Of a stretch of 9,804 nt of DNA, positions 1 to 4,909 are shown one piece after another. The stretch's first letter is position 1, and the number at the start of each line of letters is the position of its first letter. This DNA comes from an uncultured Clostridia bacterium. GTDB lineage: Bacteria > Bacillota > Clostridia > Christensenellales > CAG-314. A program made the translations under genes and the position numbers. The notes beneath the pieces were generated by a model. That model made no database searches. It saw only the letters and a list, made by a program, of their open reading frames with translations, and was not told the origin of the DNA. The stretch is taken from assembly GCA_934281515.1 (NCBI GenBank), contig CAKQXG010000072.1, forward strand, positions 1 through 9,804. Reading direction: 5' to 3'.

Positions 1-162
1 TTTCTATTTTATATTTGACTTGTCCGTTTCAACGCATCCGCTTTTTGTTTTTGTTCTCCCTATGGAACATAAACCTTATTGTACGGGTTTATAATTCTGC
101 CATTATATTTTTTCAAGTTGACGATTTAAATCGATTTAACACAAAACTGCTGTGCAATTTAG

Positions 163-191
163 TTTACAGATTAGTCAATCTGTGCTACTAT
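163..191 (+). promoter_or_regulatory. Probable sigma-A promoter of the membrane protein gene
   Basis: TTTACA (163-168) is followed after 17 bp by TACTAT (186-191). An overlapping TATAAT sits at 191-196, but its spacing to the -35 box is poor. Transcription would start near 198, leaving a leader of about 30 nt before the ATG at 230. A start at the upstream ATG at 152 would lie before this promoter, which favours the downstream start. Confidence 0.5.
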
Positions 192-229
192 ATAATTATC
201 AATATTATTATAATGGATGGTTTACAATA

Positions 230-1306
230 ATGAGAAAGATATTAAACAACAAGTTTTTGAGACTGCTGACTACCGTCGTATTTGCAATAGTCATCTATTT
301 GCTGTTTTCCGTTTTGCCGGCTGCCGTCATGGGAGAAAACTTTGCAGATATCGCCGACGAAGTTTCTATCATGCTTGCGCTTACAATTGTCGAAGCACTA
401 CTGTTGCAACTGCTTGGCGATGTGCTTAACAGCGACAAGTGGAACAGCGGCTTTTTGGGACTGCTTAAACGCATTTTGTTTACAGTATTGGCGGTACTCG
501 GCGTAATTGTCGGCATTGCTCTTACCTGGTCGGACATCGGCTCGAATATCGGCGTGTTTGCAACGGCTTTGGCAAGGACAAGTTCTTTTGTGTGTCCTCT
601 GCTGTGCGCTGCTTGGCTTGTGGCATCGAGCAAAGGCATGAGCGCAAAAACCGCACCGTTCTATTTTCCCGCCGCCATGGTTGCATCGTTTTTGCTTGGC
701 ATACTGTTCGCCTGCGTAGGCTCGGCCGCTTCCAAACAAACGACAAACGTCATCATCACATTGGTAGACATTGCCTTGCTTGTGGCAATGATCGTATGGC
801 GCATAAAGGTTGGCGCGGAGTTTTCCGATTACCAAGCCTCCGCTTCCGAAAGTTTCAACACACCTCGAACAACCACAAAGTCCTCCTCGACACAAACGGC
901 GCAGTCGGACAGCGACAAGTATTACAAGTTTAAGACCGAGTTGGACAGGGCTTTGAGGCTCATCACGGCGGGCTCGGACGGTATTTTCTTGTCGGACGGC
1001 AGTGAGTTGCTGATTTCGAACAAAGTAAATTTCTTCGGAAAACATGCTCTGTTCACTCTCAGTGTCGACAGCGATTTCCCAGACGATTCAAACCCGAAAG
1101 TGTTGGAGGAAGCGCAAAAAGAATATGTGCGCATCGCCAACGATATCAAAACCGAGGCGGAAACCGAATTGACAAAACTCAAAAAGAAGTACGCACTGGA
1201 CGATTACGAATACCGAATCGAGGTTTCGCTTGACGAAAAGTACAGCGGCGGCTTGACCATAGACGACCTTATTGCCGAAACGGAGCGCAGAAATCGCCGC
1301 AAGTAA
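230..1306 (+). CDS. Six-helix membrane protein of unknown function with a cytoplasmic C-terminal tail
   Basis: A 358-residue protein that I do not recognise as a named family. Hydrophobic segments lie at about residues 10-32, 45-63, 82-100, 105-132, 147-168 and 173-191, so it is an integral membrane protein with about six helices. A Ser/Thr-rich low-complexity linker (about 203-228) leads to a charged, probably cytoplasmic tail. Within the tail, residues 290-320 are rich in Glu and Lys and probably helical or coiled. The start at 230 was chosen because the N-terminus then has the usual form (MRKILNNKF followed by a helix), a promoter lies at 163-191, and a weak Shine-Dalgarno-like GGATGG sits at 215-220. 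A longer reading from 152 would add 26 unlikely residues. It stands alone, with its own promoter and a different role from its neighbours, and no enzymatic motif is visible. Coding is secure; function is unknown. Confidence 0.85.
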   Translation: MRKILNNKFLRLLTTVVFAIVIYLLFSVLPAAVMGENFADIADEVSIMLALTIVEALLLQLLGDVLNSDKWNSGFLGLLKRILFTVLAVLGVIVGIALTWSDIGSNIGVFATALARTSSFVCPLLCAAWLVASSKGMSAKTAPFYFPAAMVASFLLGILFACVGSAASKQTTNVIITLVDIALLVAMIVWRIKVGAEFSDYQASASESFNTPRTTTKSSSTQTAQSDSDKYYKFKTELDRALRLITAGSDGIFLSDGSELLISNKVNFFGKHALFTLSVDSDFPDDSNPKVLEEAQKEYVRIANDIKTEAETELTKLKKKYALDDYEYRIEVSLDEKYSGGLTIDDLIAETERRNRRK

Positions 1307-1342
1307 ACGGTCCGCATTTTTCAAATTTGGCGAAGAATGTTC

Positions 1343-1368
1343 CCAACAGCTTTGTATTGTTGGTTTGT
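1343..1368 (+). terminator. Weak possible terminator after the membrane protein gene
   Basis: CCAACA (1343-1348) pairs with TGTTGG (1358-1363) across a 9-nt loop and is followed by TTTGTT. The stem is short and the T-run interrupted, so this is only a candidate. No better hairpin is seen between the stop codon at 1306 and the tRNA promoter. Confidence 0.3.
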
Positions 1369-1389
1369 TAAAAAATATTGCAAAAGCGT

Positions 1390-1418
1390 TTGATTTTTTT
1401 GTTGCGGTGTGCTATACT
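1390..1418 (+). promoter_or_regulatory. Strong promoter of the tRNA-Ala gene, extended -10
   Basis: TTGATT (1390-1395), a 17-bp spacer, then TGC-TATACT with the -10 box at 1413-1418 and an extended TG at 1410-1411. The tRNA 5' end lies 75 nt downstream, giving a leader that would be removed by RNase P. The leader contains a 6-bp hairpin, CCGTAG/CTACGG (1439-1444 with 1459-1464). The -10 box lies between the arms of a 7-bp inverted repeat, GGTGTGC (1406-1412) and GCACACC (1434-1440). Confidence 0.7.
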
Positions 1419-1493
1419 ACAAGGGTAGGCAAAGCACACCGTAGCAACAGGCGCACCACTACGGCGCAACAAGCGGAGGCTTTGTATAATTGT

Positions 1494-1569
1494 GGGGATA
1501 TGGCTCAGTTGGTAGAGCGATGCGTTCGCAATGCATAGGTCAGGGGTTCGAATCCCCTTATCTCCACCA
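1494..1569 (+). tRNA. tRNA-Ala, anticodon CGC, with encoded CCA
   Basis: All four arms can be folded. The acceptor strands GGGGATA (1494-1500) and TATCTCC (1559-1565) pair with a G-U at the third pair, the classic alanine identity element. The D-arm runs from GCTC to GAGC. The anticodon arm has stem ATGCG/TGCAT, loop TTCGCAA and anticodon CGC at 1527-1529, reading GCG codons. The T-arm is GGGG-TTCGAAT-CCCC. Discriminator A1566 is followed by encoded CCA (1567-1569). Length is 76 nt. It has its own promoter upstream and a terminator just downstream. Confidence 0.96.
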
Positions 1570-1575
1570 ATTTTT

Positions 1576-1603
1576 AGCTCGGTAGTAAATGCCGAGCTTT
1601 TTT
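1576..1603 (+). terminator. Rho-independent terminator of the tRNA-Ala gene
   Basis: AGCTCGGTA (1576-1584) pairs with TGCCGAGCT (1590-1598) with one G-U, loop GTAAA, followed by a T-run to 1603. It lies 7 nt after the CCA end. Confidence 0.9.
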
Positions 1604-1621
1604 ATGCATTGCTCACGCATC
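1604..1621 (-). repeat. Near-perfect inverted copy of the tRNA-Ala anticodon arm
   Basis: The sequence just after the terminator is the reverse complement of the tRNA anticodon arm (1519-1536) at 16 of 18 positions. The two mismatches fall together within the anticodon loop. It may be a relic of recombination at the anticodon loop or a by-product of the palindromic ATGCAT ends. Confidence 0.6.
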
Positions 1622-1629
1622 GCGCGCTG

Positions 1630-1661
1630 CTAGTACGCGATTTGCCAAGCAAATACGCTAG
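1630..1661. repeat. Hairpin inside the spacer between tRNA and its 3' copy
   Basis: GCG-ATTTGC (1637-1645) pairs with GCAAAT-(A)-CGC (1649-1658) across a CAA loop with one bulged A, and is bracketed by CTAG on both sides (1630-1633, 1658-1661). It lacks a T-run, so it is not a terminator. It could be a recombinase binding arm or a short palindromic repeat; its role is not known. Confidence 0.45.
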
Positions 1662-1684
1662 GGGGCGTCACTTCGTTCCTTGCA

Positions 1685-1728
1685 CGCAATGCATAGGTCA
1701 GGGGTTCGAATCCCCTTATCTCCGCCAA
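1685..1728 (+). repeat. Direct repeat of the tRNA-Ala 3' half (att-site-like)
   Basis: Positions 1685-1728 repeat 1527-1570 at 43 of 44 bases; the sole difference is the discriminator A to G (1566 versus 1724). The repeat begins exactly at the first base of the anticodon and runs through the T-arm, acceptor strand and CCA. The 5' half of a tRNA is missing, so this copy cannot be a functional tRNA. Tyrosine-recombinase elements that integrate in tRNA genes typically carry a copy of the tRNA 3' end starting in the anticodon or T loop, so this resembles a distal attachment site. Only 114 bp separate the two copies. Confidence 0.85.
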
Positions 1729-1740
1729 GATGAACCCAAC

Positions 1741-1779
1741 TGAACCCGTAAAAAGGTTAAAGTTCGGGTTCATTTTTTT
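1741..1779 (+). terminator. Rho-independent terminator behind the tRNA 3'-half copy
   Basis: TGAACCCG (1741-1748) and CGGGTTCA (1765-1772) form a perfect 8-bp stem with a 16-nt loop, followed by seven T (1773-1779). It sits 13 nt after the partial tRNA copy, so that copy may have arrived with its own terminator. Confidence 0.8.
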
Positions 1780-1791
1780 ATGCCAAAAATA

Positions 1792-1834
1792 CGGGTTCAA
1801 ATCACAAGCGAATAGCAATCGGGATTTGAACCCG
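1792..1834. repeat. 12-bp perfect inverted repeat with T-arm-like sequence
   Basis: CGGGTTCAAATC (1792-1803) and GATTTGAACCCG (1823-1834) are perfect reverse complements 19 nt apart. Both arms, each on its own strand, read GGTTCAAATC, the conserved core of a tRNA T-arm. The minus-strand arm can form a 4-bp T-stem around TTCAAAT, but no acceptor pairing or CCA follows. They may be decayed tRNA 3' ends from earlier integrations. Confidence 0.55.
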
Positions 1835-1859
1835 CGGGTATTACTTATCAAATTTCAAT

Positions 1860-1891
1860 GGGTAGACATTGCAAAACGTCTGCCCGTTTTT
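1860..1891 (+). terminator. Rho-independent terminator-like hairpin
   Basis: GGGTAGAC (1860-1867) pairs with GTCTGCCC (1878-1885) with one G-U and a 10-nt loop, then GTTTTT. No intact gene precedes it on the plus strand, so it probably belonged to a lost tRNA or element gene. Confidence 0.65.
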
Positions 1892-1946
1892 CTATATTAG
1901 AGCAAATTTATTTTCCATATTTTATTGCCTTCCGTGGTGGCACGAT

Positions 1947-2093
1947 AGCGTGCAAAAAGACGATATTGAAAACAAAGTCTTTGATGTGTGCTGTAGCGTG
2001 CTTGAAAGCCGTTTTATCCCTGCTATAGTCGATACCGCATACAAGCTCCAACTCGAAGAGCTTGGGTCAAATATTACCGTTATCAACCTATTA
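1947..2093 (+). pseudogene. Large serine recombinase remnant A (C-terminal region)
   Basis: The plus-strand reading frame here encodes SVQKDDIENKVFDVCC and then a helical stretch ending TVINLL. This resembles the segment just after the zinc ribbon in large serine recombinases of Clostridia, where a K-x-x-x-E-x-x-V pattern leads into the coiled-coil region. Neither the catalytic resolvase domain nor the zinc-ribbon cysteines are upstream, and the match stops at about 2093, where antisense sequence of remnant B begins. It is therefore a broken fragment of under 50 residues. Family assignment is from remembered consensus, not a search. An alternative is that the frame is open by chance, but the fit to the expected pattern is good. 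Confidence 0.55.
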
Positions 2094-2370
2094 TTTCCGC
2101 TCGCGACAGTCCGATTCGCTGTTTACACTCTTCGGCGGTTATTTTTGTTGATACGTCCGCAAGTTCTTGTTCGAGATTTTCGAGTTTTATTTTCGTAGAC
2201 ATCGTTGTGATGCCTTTGCCTATGGCGTCGAGAAAGTTTTCTATCTGCTTTTCAAGTTGTACCTTTTGTTTGTTCAGTACCGCTCGTACCGACGTGTCGT
2301 TCAATCTGTCGTTTTGGCTTTCTATCAATTTATCCGCTATTTGTTCTATCACGTTGTTATGGTTTACCGA
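2083..2370 (-). pseudogene. Large serine recombinase remnant B (coiled-coil region)
   Basis: On the minus strand a frame encodes VIEQIADKLIESQ, then NKQKVQLEKQIENFLDAIGK, GITTMSTK and LENLEQELADVSTKI. This is the signature coiled-coil region of large serine recombinases (family pattern: LEKQ...NLL.AIE.G...STK.RL.ELE). It ends at a stop (2083-2085) just after SRAEIIG, where an intact protein would continue with a further conserved C-terminal block. The N-terminal catalytic, recombinase and zinc-ribbon parts are missing. The reading frame continues upstream to 2466, but that part overlaps a terminator hairpin and is not recombinase-like. B covers the same part of the protein as A but differs in sequence and faces the opposite way, so two different recombinase genes were involved. 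Confidence 0.75.
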
Positions 2371-2379
2371 CAATGTGCG

Positions 2380-2417
2380 AAGTCGCAAACCCTTGCAAGC
2401 AAGTTTGCGACTTTTTT
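2380..2417 (+). terminator. Strong plus-strand terminator with no gene before it
   Basis: AAGTCGCAAAC (2380-2390) and GTTTGCGACTT (2403-2413) form a perfect 11-bp stem. The 12-nt loop contains the palindrome CTTGCAAG, and six T (2412-2417) close it. It is oriented for plus-strand transcription, though the neighbouring recombinase remnant B runs on the minus strand. It probably terminated remnant A's gene or a lost gene, and it now insulates the downstream promoter. Confidence 0.85.
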
Positions 2418-2452
2418 CATTATCAAAAATGACAAAAAAATCAAATAGGCTA

Positions 2453-2481
2453 TTTACATAACGCATTTATTTTGATATAAT
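2453..2481 (+). promoter_or_regulatory. Near-consensus promoter of the dehydrogenase transcript
   Basis: TTTACA (2453-2458), a 17-bp spacer and a perfect TATAAT (2476-2481). Transcription would begin near 2488. The next gene on this strand starts at 2773, so the transcript would have a long leader. Confidence 0.75.
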
Positions 2482-2487
2482 AAATAC

Positions 2488-2772
2488 AGGTCCGATTCGG
2501 ACGGTCGCGTTGTTCTTTTGTTGACCGTTGCGGCGAGGGCAGCAGGTTGATTTGCACACTATTTGGACAGTTGAAAATATATATACTATTAGTGAATTGT
2601 CAATCTAAGTGCAACACTTAGCAAGAAACAAGTTCAAAATCTATCAAATCATTGTGAACGTAGAACAAAACGTTTTTTGTTCGGCAAGTGTGTAAAAACG
2701 TCGGTTTTGTTTGGCGCGGTTGGCGCAATTTCAAACAAAACTTCTTGTATTAAATAAAATGTGAGGTATTAT
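2488..2772 (+). promoter_or_regulatory. Long hairpin-rich 5' leader, possible cis-regulatory RNA
   Basis: About 285 nt with no plausible reading frame separate the promoter from the dehydrogenase start. It contains a series of local stems: GTCCG/CGGAC (2490-2494 with 2498-2502), ACGGTC/GACCGT (2501-2506 with 2523-2528; shares two bases with the first, so exclusive at the edge), CTAAGTG/CACTTAG with a CAA loop (2605-2621), GAACAAAA/TTTTGTTC with a CGTT loop (2663-2682), and a 10-bp stem at 2704-2741. No known riboswitch or T-box core is recognised, and no intrinsic terminator with a long T-run lies just before the ribosome binding site. It may be a regulatory leader, a small RNA, or a neutral element remnant. 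Confidence 0.4.
2704..2741. repeat. 10-bp inverted repeat enclosing a GCGC hairpin
   Basis: GTTTTGTTTG (2704-2713) and CAAACAAAAC (2732-2741) are perfect reverse complements. Inside, GCGC (2714-2717) and GCGC (2723-2726) pair across GGTTG, leaving a one-sided AATTT bulge. It ends 31 bp before the dehydrogenase ATG, in the right place to act on the mRNA or as an operator. Confidence 0.6.
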
Positions 2773-3774
2773 ATGCAAAACAAACAAATATTTTTTACGG
2801 GTATTCACAAGGCGGAACTTATTGAAAACGAAGTCGGCAAGGTGAAGGAAAACGAAGTTTTTACAAGAATGGAATATACCGTTGTAAGCGGCGGTACGGA
2901 AAGAGCTTGCATTTTGGGTATGAACAACACCTCGCAAAAATTCCCCATGTCACTGGGCTATTGCGGCGTGGGATATGTGGAAGAAGTCGGTTCCGCGGTG
3001 AAAAAAGTGTCCGTTGGCGATCGCGTTTTGGTATATCATGGATGCCATTCCAAGTACAATATTCGTCCCGAAAGCGACATAACCAAGGTTGAAAACGACG
3101 CTGTTTCATCTCTCAAAGCGGCATTTGTTGTTATTGCTTCCATGGGGCTCGGCGGAGTTAGAAAACTCGAAATCGAGCTTGGAGAAAGCGCAATGGTGAT
3201 GGGACAGGGGCTTCTCGGAATATTTGCGACGCAATTTTTGAGACTTTCCGGTGCAAATCCTGTAATCGCAGTCGATTTGAACGCTCAAAGACGTGCGCTT
3301 GCGTTGAAGCTCGGCGCCGACTATGCACTCGACCCGTCGGAAGAGGACTTTGTTCAAAAGGTGAAGGATATTACAAAGGGCAAAGGCGTAAACGGTTGCG
3401 TTGAAGTTACAGGTGCGGCGCAGGCATTGAAACAAGCGTTGGATTGCGCGTCTTGGATGGGCAGAATATCGCTTCTCGGCTGCACGAGAGTGTCCGATTG
3501 TGCGATTGACTTTTACAAACAGGTTCACAGACCGGGGATCAAGCTGATAGGCGCGCACAATTTTGTAAGACCGAAGTACGAGTCCTATCCGCATCACTGG
3601 ACTCACAACGATGACTGCAACGCAATTATTGACATGATTGCCACAAAGCGAATCCAAGTAGAGCCGATTATTTCGCGTATTGAATCGCCCTCGGATGCTC
3701 CGCGGATTTACAACGAACTTTGCGACGACAAAAATTTCCCGCTTGGCACGGTATTCGACTGGAGAAACGTTTGA
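2773..3774 (+). CDS. Medium-chain dehydrogenase/reductase (MDR), zinc ligands absent
   Basis: A 333-residue NAD(P)-dependent oxidoreductase of the medium-chain (alcohol dehydrogenase-like) superfamily, probably cytoplasmic. The N-terminal GroES-like domain (about 1-115) has SGGTER (39-44) and LGYCGVGYVEEVG (61-73). The Rossmann domain follows, with GQGLLG (144-149) as the dinucleotide glycine motif. An Asp at 168, at the end of the second strand, favours NAD(H). Length is normal for the family. The positions that usually hold catalytic zinc ligands read Ser (SGGTE in place of CGTD) and GYC in place of GHE, and the four-cysteine structural zinc lobe is missing, so this belongs with zinc-independent members such as the BchC-like or sugar-dehydrogenase-like groups. 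The start at 2773 is chosen because GTGAGG at 2761-2766 is a Shine-Dalgarno 6 nt before it; a GTG start at 2761 would consume that site. It stands alone; substrate unknown. Confidence 0.88.
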   Translation: MQNKQIFFTGIHKAELIENEVGKVKENEVFTRMEYTVVSGGTERACILGMNNTSQKFPMSLGYCGVGYVEEVGSAVKKVSVGDRVLVYHGCHSKYNIRPESDITKVENDAVSSLKAAFVVIASMGLGGVRKLEIELGESAMVMGQGLLGIFATQFLRLSGANPVIAVDLNAQRRALALKLGADYALDPSEEDFVQKVKDITKGKGVNGCVEVTGAAQALKQALDCASWMGRISLLGCTRVSDCAIDFYKQVHRPGIKLIGAHNFVRPKYESYPHHWTHNDDCNAIIDMIATKRIQVEPIISRIESPSDAPRIYNELCDDKNFPLGTVFDWRNV

Positions 3775-4058
3775 CAAAAGCAGGTCAAGTCGACGTGCCC
3801 CCCAACCCCGAACGCGATGCTTATTGCAGGCATCATTGACGAAGATAAAAAGGCAAAAACGACTTCAAAAATCGTCTTACAAAAAAATAAGAAGGTTTGA
3901 AACTTACAGAAAGGACAAAATCCTGATTCTCGTCCTACACGGGGATTAGATGTTGTCGGTTGCTAAAACGATAATTTATTTAAGGTGTTGCACGCAAACA
4001 AGAATAAAAATCTTGATTTACAAACATAGTTGCAAGCAACAAACAGTCCTTAACAACA
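3775..4058. other. Gene-free stretch downstream of the dehydrogenase
   Basis: No convincing reading frame. Small inverted motifs are present: AGGAC/GTCCT (3912-3916 with 3932-3936), CAAGA/TCTTG flanking an A-rich loop near 3998-4014, and GTTG-CAAG-CAAC (4029-4040). None has a T-run. It would form the 3' untranslated region of the dehydrogenase mRNA up to the terminator at 4059-4099. I see no recognised RNA gene. Confidence 0.5.
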
Positions 4059-4099
4059 AAACAGGCGGATAAATTACAAAAATCTATTCGCCTGTTTTT
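4059..4099. terminator. Bidirectional terminator between convergent transcripts
   Basis: AAACAGGCG (4059-4067) and CGCCTGTTT (4089-4097) form a 9-bp stem with further weak pairing inside a 21-nt loop, followed by TTTTT on the plus strand. On the minus strand the tail is TTTTGTTGTT, weaker but usable. It lies between the plus-strand dehydrogenase and the minus-strand helicase fragment that ends at 4115. Confidence 0.8.
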
Positions 4100-4114
4100 A
4101 TGCCGCGTGCGCTT

Positions 4115-4909
4115 TTAAGCAAGCCGACAGTTTGGCGAGTGTTCCGCAAAACATCGCAAAAGTGCCTTCTTTTGTGCAACATAGTTTTGCAAGGTTACCG
4201 TTTTTGAGCCGAAAATATAGTCTGTGCCACGGAAAATCTTCTTAAAATCGTCATACCAGCCGTCGCTAACTACAGGGCGGTGTGTAAAAATAAGCGTTTT
4301 TGTAAATTTCATTTGCTTTGCAACCTGCAGTGCGGACAAAGTTTTGCCGAAACGCATTTTTGCATTCCAAAGCATAAGATCGCCCTTTTTGAATTGACTA
4401 ATCGTTCTTTTGATTGCTTCCGCTTGCTCGAGACGAAATACAATAGGGGATTCATCTTCGGTCACGTCGCCCGGGTTGAGCGACGAACGACCTTCTTTTA
4501 CGGCTGCAATGGCCTTTTTAACGGTTTCGAGATCTGTTTTGAACCATTCTTTACCGGCATTTTCTATTTTGAATTCGTGACGTTTCACACCGGAACGCAA
4601 AAGAACGTTATGCACGACTTTATCGCGAAAAGCCTTGGGCATACCGCCGTTTGAGATGTTTTTTATTGCGAGTTTGTTATAAAGCAATTCGTACTCTATC
4701 GAAGCCGTTTTGGTATACTCGTTTATACGATCTTTTGCCGCCTTGTTGAGTTCCTTGCAATTAGGAAACAACTCGGTGGCGGACTTGTCCGTGTGCACCG
4801 TTGCGTCACCGATTTTCAATAAATCTTTATGTTGCTCGTCGTTGATACGAAAAACATAAATTAACTTATATTCAAATGTCGATTTAAACTCACTCCTTTT
4901 CTTCCCCCT
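4115..4909 (-). pseudogene. Truncated DEAD/DEAH-type helicase of a restriction-modification locus, start codon missing
   Basis: The frame is open from just after a stop at 4910-4912 down to 4115. It begins SEFKSTFEYKLIYVFRIND, which resembles the N-terminus of helicases found beside this subunit M; the LIYVF...LLKIGDA stretch looks like a T5orf172/GIY-YIG-type domain. Counting residues from a TTG at 4819, a Q-motif-like FRLEQ (128-132), Walker A-like AKMRFGKT (153-160) and motif Ia LIFTHRPVVSDGW (176-188) follow. The frame stops at 234 residues, before the DEAD box and the whole second helicase domain; relatives are several times longer. There is no in-frame ATG or GTG between 4909 and 4819, although a Shine-Dalgarno AAGGAG (4894-4899) sits exactly where a start is expected. 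It overlaps the 3' end of the upstream methylase gene. I infer a dead gene, truncated at the C-terminus and with a lost start; a short protein from TTG 4819 remains possible. Confidence 0.75.

Noticed and set aside
398..1045. Long minus-strand open frame (215 codons) opposite the membrane protein gene
   Set aside because: Composition is rich in Arg, Cys and His with no domain pattern, as in shadow frames; the plus-strand frame has clear membrane helices.
1485..1490. TATAAT just upstream of the tRNA 5' end
   Set aside because: It would place the transcription start inside the mature tRNA; the TTGATT-17-TATACT promoter at 1390-1418 is correctly placed.
1630..1851. Minus-strand reading frame of 73 codons containing RGFEPLTYALRARNE
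   Set aside because: It is antisense to the tRNA 3'-half copy; this peptide pattern is the well-known false protein produced by translating the reverse strand of tRNA T-arms.
1803..1860. Possible minus-strand tRNA with T-arm-like CGGGTTCAAATCCCG
   Set aside because: Only a 4-bp T-stem forms; no acceptor pairing, anticodon arm or CCA can be found.
2488..2560. Possible small SRP RNA suggested by GGTCCGA and GGCAGCAGG words
   Set aside because: The conserved SRP apical loop order and pairing are not present; only isolated words match.
2605..2622. T-box or other known riboswitch in the dehydrogenase leader
   Set aside because: No T-box core, no antiterminator/terminator pair and no B12, SAM, TPP or FMN riboswitch core was recognised.
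3106..3777. Minus-strand open frame of 223 codons opposite the dehydrogenase
   Set aside because: It is the antisense shadow of a clear MDR enzyme with an intact NAD-binding motif.
3680..3949. Plus-strand frame of 89 codons overlapping the dehydrogenase end
   Set aside because: It lies mostly in the wrong frame of the dehydrogenase, is very basic, and has no ribosome site.
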